From Polytrichum commune (lineage: Eukaryota; Streptophyta; Polytrichopsida; Polytrichales; Polytrichaceae), in contig OX485808.1 of assembly GCA_950295325.1 (NCBI GenBank), forward strand, positions 42,619,180-42,676,526: a stretch of 57,347 nucleotides of DNA, written 5' to 3'. Below, in pieces: positions 34,601-46,462 of the stretch. The translations under genes and the position numbers were made by a program. Under the pieces are notes generated by a model. That model saw only the letters and a list, made by a program, of their open reading frames with translations, was not told the origin of the DNA and did not search any database. Numbering within the stretch: position 1 is the stretch's first letter; each line of letters begins with the position of its first letter.

Positions 34601-34818
34601 TTATATAATGAACTATTTATAAGTCTAGTAGGTATAATATCTCAAAATTTCAATCATTGTTATGATAATTATGTAATTTCCTTGTTTCTCTTCTATTATG
34701 TGCTACATTATACTACTGCGAAACATGATGCAACATAAAATCAATACATGTATTATGAGCTAATTACATTATACTCCTCTAGATAAAGTATTAATGTAAT
34801 GTTAGCAATATAGACCAC
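28671..34818. other. Gene-free region with dispersed repeats
   Basis: No gene is supported. Contents: a palindrome cluster (29168-29460, listed separately), a TATA-like TTTATATAGG near 29652, a fragment at about 30110-30190 shared with 50812-50880, and three or four diverged copies of a roughly 120-bp unit (CATCTTTGAC, then AAACATGCAAA) at about 32540-32660, 33735-33850 and 33950-34200. There is also a GA microsatellite near 32665, and a fragment at about 34425-34495 matching the fold-back element at 50636-51170. Confidence 0.6.
29168..29460. repeat. Cluster of CCACGGGTG-NN-CACCCGTGG palindromes
   Basis: Five copies, near 29170, 29212, 29347, 29394 and 29440, have nearly invariant 9-bp arms and a variable centre (AA, TT, AT). 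The linkers are partly repeated (CCCCAACCGGG). The cluster lies upstream of the DUF7869-type gene, which carries the same palindrome in an intron, so the sites probably belong to that element. Confidence 0.85.
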
Positions 34819-35505
34819 TGTCAGCCACAAACCCCCACCCTTATGCGTCGTAGTCCGGGTGAGAGTACATGGCCAACACTCACAACTCAGGTTCAGCCCA
34901 TCTATTGTATTGGTGGGGCTCCATTACAAGCATCAGTGAACTTACAACTTTTTATTCCCAATCACCAAGTGTAGCATTAAGGAATGCTCTTTCCACATTG
35001 ATTTCTTTCCCTCAACCCTCACCCCTTGATCTATCGAACCACACTTAATCTACCTAACTCCAACTCTAAGCATGTAAGTCCTTAGCTACATGCCCCTCCC
35101 TACTAGCATTTTTCTAACTAATCACCCCTAATCACTCACTAAACCTAACCTAAAGTCTTCGGTTGCAAGACCAAACCATGCCCCTTTAATAAACAAGTCT
35201 TCCCAACCTTAGATCCGGGCTGCTGGAACCTCCCCTTCTCAGTAATTCTACGCTGTTCATAACTTGGACGAGCCCATCAAGGCCCGTCAGCCCCCCCCCC
35301 CTCGGCCGGGAAACCAGATGTCGCCACCTTCTTCACCTCTGTACTCACCGGCTTATGGTTGCACTGTGCAGCCTCCTCGGCTGTCCAGCTTCCTTCACTG
35401 AGTTCGACCTCAGAGTAGGCCCACAGCGTGAATCCATAACCCAAAGTTGTCCCGCAGTTGCCCCTGCACCCTCGCACATTGCCTAGCTGGTAGGCGCTTG
35501 AGGGA

Positions 35506-37390
35506 TGTGAGGCCAAACCCACCACCCTTAAGCGTCCTAGTCCGGGTGATGGTTTTGAGAATCACATGCACTCCATGTAAACTTGTAGTAATGTGAAATG
35601 TGATTGCCATCTCATTGGGCACACACCTTACTTAGAATCAAGTCATTTTATTGATGCTAGCCTCAGAAATGGGTGGAGCGTTGGCCTTCTCAAGGGTCCA
35701 ACCCGCGGCCTTGGCTACACATGCCTTCAAGGATATTCCTCTTGCCTTGTTAGTCTTTATTTTCTTTGTCTCGCCACCGCGAGACTCCTTCACACTTTCC
35801 ATTAACTTGTGCACTCGGTTTATTCCATCATAAGAGTACAAGCATTAAAAAATGCTCGTCTCCACTGTCGACTCCTTAGTACATCCCTTGGTAAATCCAT
35901 ACACCTAGTGCACCTTCAACACCACCACCTAACATAATGTGGTGTGCTCCCTCACTTACTAACCAATCGATTAGGCCGACTTAAGGCCACATTAATCCAA
36001 CCCCCCAAATCACTAATGTGAGCCTAACTCGCTGCTGCCTTCACTTAATCGGCACCCGTCCCCGCAGCTAGCTAGCAGCAGCTGCCTTCACTAATATGGC
36101 CAGCTCGGCAGCTTAGCAGTTGTTGTCGTCACCCAATATGGCCAGCTCGGCAGCTTAGCAGCTGCTGTTGTCAACTTAGTCTGAACCAGTCTCGACAGCT
36201 TAGCAGCTGCTGTCGTCAACTTAGTTTGAACCAATTTCGGTAGCTTAGCAGCTGTTGTCTTCAACTTAATCTGAACCAGCTCGGCAGCTTAGCAGCTGCT
36301 GTCGTCAACTTAGTCTGAACCAGCTTCGGCAGCTTAGCAGTTGCTGTCTTCAACTTAGTCTGAACCAGCTCGGCAGCTTAGCAGCTTAGCAGCTGATGTC
36401 TTCATTTAGTCTGAACCAGCTCGGCAGTTTAACAGCTGCTGTCTTCATTTAGTCTGAACCAGCTCGGCAGCTTAGCAGCTGCTGTCTTCACTTAGTCTGA
36501 ACCAGTTTCGGCACCTTAGCAACTGCTGCCTTCAACTTAGTCTGAACCAACTCGACAGCTTAGCAGCTGCTGCCTTCAACTTAGTCTGAACCAACTCGGC
36601 AGCTTAGCAGCTGCTGCCTTCAACTTAGTCTGAACCAACTCGGCAGCTTAGCAACTGCTGTCTTCACTTAGTCTGAACCAGTTTCGGCAGCTTAGCAGCT
36701 GCTGCCTTCAACTAATCTTTCTCTTTTCTATCTAATCCCACTTACTCCACTAAAGCCATTCCTAATTTCTACAAACCCCCTAACTAAATAATCCAACCAC
36801 GCCTTACTAATCCCAATAAACTACTAACTAATTCCTACCTTAATCACTATATTTCTAAGTTCTCCCCTAATCAAATATGTTTCTCTACCACACTACAACA
36901 TACACACACACACTCTCACACACTCCCACCTCCTCAAGGAGAGAGTGGAGAGGTGAAGAAAGAAAGAAAGAAAGAAAGAAAATTGAGAGAGGGGAAGATA
37001 AGAGGAGAAGGGAGGAGAGCACATGAGGGAAGGATAGGGTGAGAGGATTAGCACCTCCAATCACAATCCCTTAATCCCTTCCTCCTAAGTAGGGACTCAC
37101 CCCATCCACAAAGCTCTTACATTCCTAAATCAACAAGGTGGATCCTAATGTGGGCATTTAACCCGCGGAGCTCACCTTGCCTCACCTTACTCCCTACTCA
37201 CCTAGTCAAGGCATCACTTATTGAACTTAACCTTGAAACAATCACACAACACCCCCTAATGTCTAAACTTCAATCCACACCACACTTCACTCTTTTTATA
37301 TTTTTGTGAACAATCATAACACTTCAAAGTCTAACTAAAATTGGTTTCAAAGAGTTAATCACCACATGCAGGCACCATTTTGGATTCACG
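35506..37390. mobile_element. Solo LTR nested in an older solo LTR
   Basis: It starts TGTGAGGCCAAA, ends TTTTGGATTCACG and has the exact duplication AGGGA at 35501-35505 and 37391-37395. It shares the head motif and the CTCTTTTTATA box with the other LTRs. No coding region. Confidence 0.9.
36050..36715. repeat. Tandem repeat inside the solo LTR
   Basis: About 14-15 copies of a roughly 45-bp unit with CAGCTTAGCAGCTGCTG and CTTAGTCTGAACCAGCT. The embedded CAGCTGCTG is near-palindromic. Other LTRs of this family have a different repeat at the same internal position, so this zone varies in sequence and length. Confidence 0.88.
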
Positions 37391-38814
37391 AGGGAATTTT
37401 CCTGCGGCCCACATTACACCCATTCGGGGATGCGTTGAGTGACTCCGCTGAATTCCAGAGGCCATTTTGAGCCTAGCTCCATAGTTCGAGCTCCTGGAGT
37501 GGTGTGTTAGTCCCCTGTGAGGCCCAGTGAGGCTGCATTTTTATTAGAGGATCCTTTCCCAATGCGGTGCTCGCAGTCGCCTTTCGCTGGTAAACACCCG
37601 ATTCCAGAGTGCCAGATTCCGAACTTCAACCAGCAGGTGGTAGAATGTTAGATTGCTTTCCTCCCCTGACCATCCTAGATTTCTCCTGATAGCTCCACCC
37701 ATCCTTGTGAGCGTAAAATTCCCCCCTGGTTCCACACTCGCTCTCTCCTCATTAATCCCTCCTTCCTCTGTTCTGGTGCCGAACCGAGCAGCATTTTTCT
37801 TTCCTCCGCTGTGCGGCCTTGAGCCGCCGCTGTTTCCTGAGAGAGAGCGTATGTTCTCCCATCGTTGGTGCTACAGAGCCAACCCCCCTGGATCCGAGAA
37901 TCCAGAGAACCCTATCTTAAGCCAAAGTCTACCTCTCCCTTTTACCAACAAGCCAGAGGCCTACATCAAACAATCCCATGGCCTAATTTGCCTTCCCACC
38001 AGATCTCCTTAACTAATTAACGCTCAAATAACTCCCGACTCTAGCTTAGCCCTTAATTAACCGCCCAACAATCAGCTGGTCACAATTCCTCGCAACACCC
38101 ACTCACACAACAAAATTTAACTCTAACCTAAGCACTGAAGATTCACTCTTTTTATATTTTTAATTATTTGAACACACATCAAAATCTAAGCACCAATGTG
38201 TTTTTTTATGGTTAAAACATATGTGGGCATTGTATTTGGCTCACAACCACCTTTAAAAATTTGTGACGTATATGGATTTAGACCATGGTTATTAGAACCC
38301 ATGTCTAAATTAGTGCAAGTCAGAAAAAATTCTCAGAGGGCCATCATTAAAACCAAGGGCTCTCAAAGTTAGCAGAAGTGTATAAATCAATCAGATGTAA
38401 TCTTTATATATTCACATCAATTGCGCGGGTAATTCTTAGTGTGCATAATAGAAGAAATTGATCTGGGGGATTGGAACAACAAAAGCTTTTCACGTCAAGA
38501 TAGTTCAATGTTTGTCATTGCACTACAAGGAAATGGGTGTATAATTGACAAAAATGTGACACTAAAATGTCCGAAGTGACAAAATCAGCTCAAAGCTATG
38601 AGTTTTTGTCAATTCGGACATTATTCAAAATTTGTGTCAATTTTCTGTCATCAGATTTATATATTTCACGTTTAACTTATTCCCTTCACCTGAGCATGTG
38701 TCTCATATTTATTAACAACAAAAGGTGTTACAAAAGGTTTTTAATTATTGTAATTACTAGTATAAATAATTAATATAATTAATGTATTTACTATAATTAA
38801 TGTAATAACTAATT

Positions 38815-39070
38815 TAATTAATTAATGTAAATACTGAAATTACCAATTTAAGTAAATACTGAAATGACCCTTTTGAGTAAATACTGAAATTACCAATTTA
38901 ACTAAATACTGAAATTTGTTAATTTAACTAAATACTGAAATTTGCTAATTTAAGTAAATACTGAAATTTGCTAATTTAAGTAAATACTGAAATTTGCTAA
39001 TTTAAGTAAATATTGAAATTTGCTAATTTAGGTAAATACTGAAATTTGCTATTTTCAGTAAAATACTGAA
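38815..39070. repeat. Roughly 27-bp tandem repeat inside the CACTA element
   Basis: About nine copies of TAAGTAAATACTGAAATTTG with TAATT linkers, AT-rich and non-coding. Confidence 0.85.
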
Positions 39071-39299
39071 ATTATTGTAATTAATGTAGTTAAAATAATT
39101 ATAATAATTACTGTAATAATGTTTAGGAGTATTTTTGTAAATTGTTTTTAATAAAAATACAATACGTACTAATTAAAAACAGTAAATACATTAATTCTAT
39201 GCTTGTTTTTACTTTCACTAATTAAAAAATATATATACATAAGTTTATAAGTCTTATGGCTTCTTCATACAAAACTCTTACATACTTGGCCTATATCAT

Positions 39300-39510
39300 G
39301 TAATGAGCGGTGGCTTAGTGGCTAAGGCCTTCACACTATAGCCAAGAGGTTCAATGTTCGATCCCCTTGACCCCTCACCCTTGGCTTCGCCTAGGGTAGG
39401 TAGGTGGCTTTGTCCATTAGCCTAGGTTAGGTGAGGTGGCCCTTCGCCCTTAGACCTATGTGAGTAGGCTTCGAATGCGAGGGTGGATTACTAATTTAGG
39501 ATTTTTTTAC
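39300..39510 (+). mobile_element. tRNA-derived SINE inside the CACTA element
   Basis: An A box TGGCTTAGTGG is followed about 40 bp later by a B box GTTCGATCC, the spacing of a pol III promoter. A body with short repeats (TAGGTAGGTGG, TTAGGTGAGGTGG) and a T-rich end follow. The head is tRNA-like but lacks a complete cloverleaf, so I call it a SINE and not a tRNA gene. Confidence 0.65.
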
Positions 39511-39749
39511 TAGTATAACTTGGACATTAAACCACATCACCATGGGTAAATGACGAGGTAAAGAGAATCCAACATGGCAAGGGGGCCGGAGTAAATGGAA
39601 TCCTACGTGTATAATTGTCCCAGATGACAAAGAAATTGACAGAACTCTGTTAATTGTATGACCGAATCAAGGTGCCCTATATGATACCCAAATTAACAGA
39701 ATTTCGTCACATTTTTGTCAAATAGGTCATATAAACTCTTGTAGTGTTG

Positions 39750-41502
39750 CTTGCTTCTTTCTCAATTCTATTATGACTTCGCAAATTAATAATAGATTTA
39801 CTATTGCCTCTCTCCTCTTCGTAAACGAATGTAACTTATAGAGATTTGTTAAACCCTGAAGGCCAAGGCCTTAATAAAAACATTAGTCATAAGTCTAATA
39901 CTCAAATTTATTCTATTGTATCACACTATCGCTCATTCCTAATTTCAACGCTCAAATATGTCATACGTGACACATACACATCCATCATAACATAGATATG
40001 ACTAATATAAAAAGTCCAACCTCGTCAACTTGACAAAGTGTAGGCCTTGTCACCGTTCTACTAACTTGGATATCAATTTATAGAGACTTGACTCTATCGG
40101 GGCATGTCGGCATACTAAAATGGGATCACATGACATGGGCCATTAGGATGCCCAAGAATATCCTCCCCTTGCATATACTACACTCTAACCTCCCTAATAT
40201 CATGCATGTGGCAATCAAAGCACACGTGGTATTAAGGGGACATGTAGGTAGTGCTAACAAGGATGCACGATAATAGAGAATTAGTTGTTACAAAAATCCC
40301 AATTGTATATGAGTAGGACACAAATAGATGGTGCACAACTTTATGGATGTGTGTGTGTGTGTGTGTCTATATGTATGTATGTATATATATATGGCCAACT
40401 CGGGCGTCAATGCGCTATTTACACTGGGAAGAATCATCAAATTTATACCACTATGCTAGAGATGTTGATCCATTTATAAACCGGTTTAGGGTTTAGGGTT
40501 TAGGATTATTTATTTCCTTAGCATTTTCAGCACTGGGTTAGTAGGAAAGGGCCTTGCATTACTTATATTTCCAAATTACCTATTATTCCAAACCCTATAG
40601 TACTTTAAAGATGTCTAGCGCCATTTTTGACACCCTATATTATTCTAAATCATTTTGTTCATTTTATGTCCCCATCTACCCTCTCAATTGTTCGCACGTA
40701 TATTTCTACTCCAATACATCACAACCCCCCCCCCCCAGCCTATCGGATGGCAGATGACAACACACTAAAACACGGTAGTCCCCATGTAGCATGTGAGCTC
40801 TCAAAACGACAGTCACTACTCAATGCAATAAACTCTAATTGTTGCACCATAGGTAGGTATCATGGGACGATTCAATACAACATCTAATGAGGGGAGGGAG
40901 AACCAAGGGAGGGGAAGTTGAAAACATTGATAACAATAGGACTGGAGATTTCTATTTAGAGATTATTAAACTATTCTTTAAAATTGGGGTCAAATACCTT
41001 TGAGTAACCTTTGAGTAACCTTTCCATAATGTCATGCTCCAATCCATGGGTATGACTTGTGGACTTCCCATAAAGTATTTTTGAAATCACCTTTAAGGAG
41101 AATATAAAAGCTCAATTTTGGACCGTGTAGCCGTAGATGTTGCATCCATGTGGGATTTGTTGTTGCTCAAATTTAGTACTTTGGTACTTAGATTGTCAAT
41201 CCATGTGCACTATCGACCCTACAATGACAAGCATATTTTGAGAGTGTGCGATTGACTATGTTAGGTTGTAATAAGACTCTATGTGATAGCATGGTTATAC
41301 TTACGTGAGTACCCTAATTAGATGTGCACTTTGGAAAGGACATTCGAGGTCGTAAATATGAAAGTCAACAAATATCTTAACCGTACAAGCCCACTTGAAA
41401 GGTCAAGTATGAAGTTGAGTTAAGGCACATGGGGGGGGGGGGTGTGAGTGATATGTTGGAGTAGCAATATGTGTGCGAACAAGTGATAGGGTATTTCAAA
41501 AA
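39750..41502. other. Gene-free region with repeat fragments
   Basis: No gene is supported. It has a fragment at 40268-40335 shared with 50884-50960, one arm of the fold-back family at about 40485-40680, three telomere-type TTTAGGG units near 40486, GT and TA microsatellites near 40350, and a fragment at 41228-41310 shared with 53655-53770. Confidence 0.6.
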
Positions 41503-41507
41503 CTTGG
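41503..41507. repeat. Target-site duplication of the gypsy-like element (left)
   Basis: CTTGG here corresponds to TTTGG at 50627-50631, one mismatch in five. Confidence 0.6.
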
Positions 41508-44164
41508 TGTGAGGACAAACTGCCCACCCTTAAGCGCCCTAGTCCGGGTGAGGGTATAGCGATCACATTCATATTCATCCTATTTTACTTTTCCTCCGTC
41601 ATTCGTTCCCATGACATCACACATAACTTGGATCACACCAATTTATTCAATATTGTGAATACAAGCGTTGATAAACGCTTTTCTCTATTGTATTATCTTC
41701 TCACCCGCTATCAACCTCCCCACACGATTACAACCCCAATTACGTGGATGGTTAAATACCTAGCTAACCATCATTCTAACTATTCCTTAGCCCATCTTCT
41801 GTTCAAGCCCTTAGTCTAAAATGCAACCAACTGCCTTAGTCTAACTTATGTCCGAGCTCCTTAGGCCAGAATGCACCAGCTGCCTCAGTATAGTTTTTGT
41901 CCGAGCTTATTAGCCCAAAATGCCACCGGTTGGCCTTAGCCTAGCTCCTGTCCAAGCTTATTAGCCCAAAATGCAACCAACTGCCTTAGTCTAACTTCTG
42001 TCCGAGCTCCTTAGGCCAGAATGCACCAGCTACCTCAGTATAGTTTCTGTCCGAGCTTATTAGCCCAAAATGCCACCAACTGCCTTAGTCTAACTTCTTA
42101 ACTAATTTTCCAAGCTCCCTTCTAATCAACTAAATTTCTAATCTACCTCTAATCAACTAAATTTCTAATCCACCTCTAATCAACTAAATTTCTAATCCAC
42201 CTCTAATCAACTAAATTTCTAATCTCCCTCTAATCAACTAAATTTCTCTTCCACCCTACTCCACACACACACGCGCGAGAGAGAGAGCTGACTAATCTTG
42301 TCTTGATTAGACTTGTCACAATAGGTAGTGTCACACCTATTGTAGAGTCAAGTTAAGTATAGTAAATGACAACATACATCCCTATCCAGGGTCTTGATAA
42401 TCTCTTAGTGTAATGTTATGTATGTCATCGTGTATATATATCCTCTGTTAAGTAAACACTTGTAGTGACTCCTGTTCAGTATTCAGAACATCATCTACAA
42501 GTCATTTCACAATTTCTACTGAGTCATCTATGTGACCAGTTTCAGGTCTTAGGATATTACCCCCAGGCTACCAGTATCCCACGAGCTTTTCAATTCATAG
42601 GCAAATATTTCTCCATACTGTGTATAGCTAATATGCAATAAGCCATACAGAGTAATGAAACCTTACGTGGTTCTCAAGTCTGCTTAGTGAAAAAGTCTTC
42701 TATATTCAAATCTGTCTGGCCAATTTTGTTCACAGTTGATTGATCCAATCAGCAGTGCTTGGGTATACTCATATTATTTGTACAATCAGTACAAATAATG
42801 TACCCTTTTCTTTACACATTTTTTCAGATTTTTTCAGAGAGTAAAAAGGAAAAGGCAACTGTTAAGATTAACCGAATCCAACATATCTCCCCTATCTGAT
42901 TATCTCTCACATGGTTAGCACTTCAACCAGGAGAATATAGATACTGATACAATGCTTGTTGTAATAATTTGTTACGTCCAGTAGCCCTTAAGACGTTTGC
43001 AAACTTATCACATATTTAATGTCTTCAACAATTTATTCTGAAGATTATTTCGTGAGTGCTCAGTACGTAAGAACATGGTACACTTAGTTTTGAGCAACAT
43101 AACCCATTCAGTTTTTCCTTCATCTCCTTTCTCTTTATAGTTTCTGTCAATCTATAAAGACTCATTGACTTCGTCTTCAAGTGACCGAACTTTTACAGTA
43201 AGCAGCTCTGATGTCTGGAAAGAAGATTATTAGCAAGAATCTACAATAGAAACTCTCCGCAGTCACTGAGTGATTATATTGTGATTATTTCACCTGAAAG
43301 TCTTATATCAGTCCCAAAAACAGGTGGTAAACATTTTGTAGAGTGTTTATGTGGAGTGTGATTATCAAGAAAGATAGTACCCATCATCAATTTTCTGGGT
43401 ATCGCATAGAGATTTCTAGAACAATTTCTAGAAAGAATTGTGAAGGATGGACAAATTTCTTCGGATGGTGCACCGCACTCGTAGAAGAGGTCCTCACCTG
43501 TGCCCATGCTCCCCAACATTACCAAGAAATAAGTTAGTAGAGCGTACAACAGGTGTAGGCGGATCCTCTTACTTGTTATCGATGTCAACAAGGCGATACT
43601 TCCTCCTCGGAAATAAGTACAATTCAATATACTTTATATCTTTCAATTGCAAAGCAAAGAATAATGTCATGCACACTCCTGAATCAAGAATTGATATAAG
43701 TGGATAGTAGATTATCCCAAGTAGTTATATCCTTCTTCGGGTGTAGTTACATATAACAAATCCTGTATCAACACCTTGAACTCTTCTTGAGATGAGCACT
43801 TCTTGGTCATCCTGATGTTACTTTTTGGGAATCAAGTCCGGATGAATCGTAGTTCTTAGACCAGAAACTCCTGTGAGCCGGCTAACTACAATTACCCACT
43901 CTCCTGTAAAGAACAGTTTGCAGCACTACTGCAGTAGTACTCTGTAGTAGTAATCCCCGCTTTCCACAAGTCACTTCGAACTACTTTCACTGTATTGCAG
44001 CAGCCTGTCTGAGCAGGTATATCAGGCAGAAGGCTCCGTGTTAGAGTCTACACGCGGATAGGGGAGAGTCGGAAGTGCCGTCTGAGTCATACACGGACGG
44101 TGCTTATAGTACTCGTTTTTTTCCCCCCGGGCAGGCTTGTAAATCTTTCGCTGCAGCCCGTTAG

Positions 44165-44202
<38 letters not shown>

Positions 44203-44539
44203 ATCCCACAACCACGACCTCTCTAACCTTTTCCTACTTAGTAGGACCTTATCCTATCTACTAACTCCTTACCCCTTTAACCAACAAGAACATGTTCTAA
44301 TTCAAACATTTAAGCCAAAGCCCTTCCCCTTGCTTCATCAAACACTACTCCCGTAATCCAAACACTCCCTAATTCTACTAATCCTCTACTTAGCTACACA
44401 AAATGGCTTAAGGCCTAAACATAAATCCACACTAAGCCTCATTCTTTTTATACTTTTGATTGTTTCAATAACACTCCAATTGCAATTCTAATTGAATTCT
44501 AAACATAAAACAAATATGAGCACTCATTTTGGGCTCATA
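41508..44539 (-). repeat. Left (3') LTR of the gypsy-like element
   Basis: It begins TGTGAGGACAAAC and ends GGGCTCATA. It matches the right LTR over about 41508-42285 and 44170-44539 and carries about 1.9 kb of unrelated sequence between. The tandem-repeat zone (CCGAGCTCCTTAGGCCAGAA, 41810-42110) is longer than in the right LTR. Confidence 0.85.
42288..44165. other. Unidentified 1.9-kb insertion in the left LTR
   Basis: This segment is absent from the right LTR and lies between two GA tracts, so slippage or target duplication at the GA repeat obscures its ends. It has a TATATATATCC near 42431 and a stretch near 43493-43590 resembling 33045-33110. A run of T lies near 44116. I could not find a coding frame, LTR or terminal repeat that names it. 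Confidence 0.55.
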
Positions 44540-44815
44540 TAATTGGCGACCATCGGGGGATGGATCCTGAATCTCTTGCTTCGAAGGCAAGTTGTCTTCA
44601 ACCTCGATGTCGGTCAACCTTGTTCCAAGATTGATTGTCGATTAGGTGGTAGCTTATTGCGATCTTAAGAAACTCCATTGCAAACTAGATCGATGTTTAG
44701 GCAACCTTTTCACAGAGCTAGTAACGCATTTGTCCTTCTCTTCATCCTCGGACGTTTCGATGTAACATTGTTGGTACCCCAATTGAATTTTAATTTCGTC
44801 TTCCATCCATAGTGT

Positions 44816-46462
44816 TCAAATTTTCCCCCAACATTGATGTGGATCGCGAGATAACCACTCTAACATCCAATATCCAACTTGAATTGGAACATATATATAA
44901 TCCAAATTTCCCTCAGTAATATGCACTTGTTCATCTTTGTTTCTATACCAATTCGCCGGTACATGAGGATAATCCTTGACATCTTGTCCAACCACAATTC
45001 CCGTTGACGTCATTTTGAAGTGTAAACGCTTCTCTAACTTCTTCATTTCCATGATAGCATCTTCATCTTGAGTCCCATCCACATGTACCAAACTCACATC
45101 ACTCTCTTCCATACTATCTACCCAAGGTATCAATCCTCCTAAAATCCACTCTTCCTCGGTGAGCACCTCACATGGTTCTAATAAGGAATATTCCTCACTC
45201 CGTGACTTAAGAATGTCATCGCTCAAGCATGGATGGTGTGACGTCATCATGATATCGAATTCCGACTCCGGATAATCCCTCAACCATTGGGCATACTCTC
45301 CACCATCCTCATAATTGTAGAAACTAGGACCAAGACTACCCGAATGAACTACTCCTACCAATGCCTCATCATTCTTGCCATTCTCTTTGGCATCACGTTC
45401 ATCTTCCGAAGATGAAATAATCTCTTGTCTAATCCAACCACCTAACGATCATATGGGACCTTTGACCCTATTGTCCTCCGGACCATAAGTAATAGATGGT
45501 TTGGCTCCTCCCCAATCCACTATGGCATCCGCCATTCTCAACCAAGGCCTACCTAACAGGATGGGAAATGTATCATTGTTAGAATGCATTTTGATGACAT
45601 GAAAAGTGACCACATACTCCTCCCCTCCGGCGCTAATCCTACAATCCTTAATTATTTCCAAAGGTACGGCCGGGCTTTGATTCGCCATACTGATGATGAA
45701 AGGTGACGGACCGGTAAGACCAAGACCCAACTTCTTTATGGTGTGCTCCGGTAAGATGTTTAGTCTACTTCCTCCATCCACTAACACTTTAGGAACCACC
45801 TTGTCCACCACCATAACTTCAATCTCAATTGGCTTGACATCCCGTCTTGCTCCATTCGTTTGAACAATAGCCGACATCCTAGGCTTAACCTTCCTAATCC
45901 TCCTAGTCACCGGCATTCCTTCCTTGAGAGTCTTCCTAGCCACGGGTAAAATCTCCAACAATTGTCCAAAGGTAATATCGGCCTTGAGTGAGCTAAGATC
46001 GGCCCATAAATCGTAGTCACTCGACTTCTCCATTTTAGCCTTGCCCACATCATCAAACTCATACAAAGGAATTCCCGGTCCTTCCCATTCTCCCATCTCA
46101 CTACCGTCCAAATCATGAATGACATTAGGCCTCTCCCTATCATGAAGAATGACATTCTCCTTCTCTAACTCCCTAATGCCTCTCCTAGCTACTCTATCCA
46201 ATTCGGGGAGGTCAGGGGCCTCATCCGAAGAATACTCCTCTTGAGCTTCTTCTTCTACCTCTAATGGTTCCTTCCCTTTCCTAACTCTAGTGGTAACCGC
46301 TAATGCCGGTGCCTCATGAGTAACCTCATCTCCTAGACTCTTCAACTCATAGGTGATAGCATTACTGTGTGGAGGCCATTGACCTTGTCCCTCTCCACCA
46401 TCCATGTGGAGAGGAAGAGTGTCATCATGAGGTGACTCCACTACACCATCCATAAACCTCAC
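44816..46462 (-). pseudogene. Retroviral-type aspartic protease region of the gypsy-like element
   Basis: From 46462 an open frame leads to a retropepsin-like domain: VPKVLVDGGSRLNILPEHT (VDGGS in place of the usual D-T/S-G), GLTGPSPFIISM, then FPILLGRPWLRMADAIVDW. A TGA at 45449-45451 interrupts an otherwise continuous frame that runs on to 44816 through an acidic C-terminal segment (EEEWILGGLIPWVDSME, PANWYRNKDEQV) of unknown function. No reverse transcriptase follows. The protease would process Gag in the element's particles. Confidence 0.78.

Larger units (their letters stand above)
34819..38245. mobile_element. Solo LTR (older), interrupted by a second solo LTR
   Basis: It starts TGTCAGCCACAAA and ends TTTGGCTCACA, with a 5-bp duplication ACCAC at 34814-34818 and 38246-38250. 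The family head CCCACCCTTATGCGTCGTAG is recognisable. After removal of the nested LTR at 35506-37390 it is about 1.54 kb, close to the 1554 bp of the solo LTR at 23583. Confidence 0.85.
38521..39746. mobile_element. Non-autonomous CACTA (EnSpm/CMC) element
   Basis: It starts CACTACAAGGAAAT and ends CTCTTGTAGTG, the classical CACTA terminus, with the 3-bp duplication TTG at 38518-38520 and 39747-39749. The inner part of the inverted repeats also matches (TTGACAAAAATGTGAC on both sides). At 1226 bp it has no transposase gene. Subterminal repeats of TGACAAA type and a SINE lie inside. Confidence 0.93.

Noticed and set aside
40484-40506. Telomere repeat TTTAGGG
   Set aside because: Only about three units here and two near 50998, both inside a dispersed repeat copy; this is not a telomere or a clear interstitial array.
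43274-43627. Minus-strand open frame of 117 codons in the LTR insertion
   Set aside because: No motif recognised; part of the region is a diverged repeat also seen near 33045, so it is probably non-coding.
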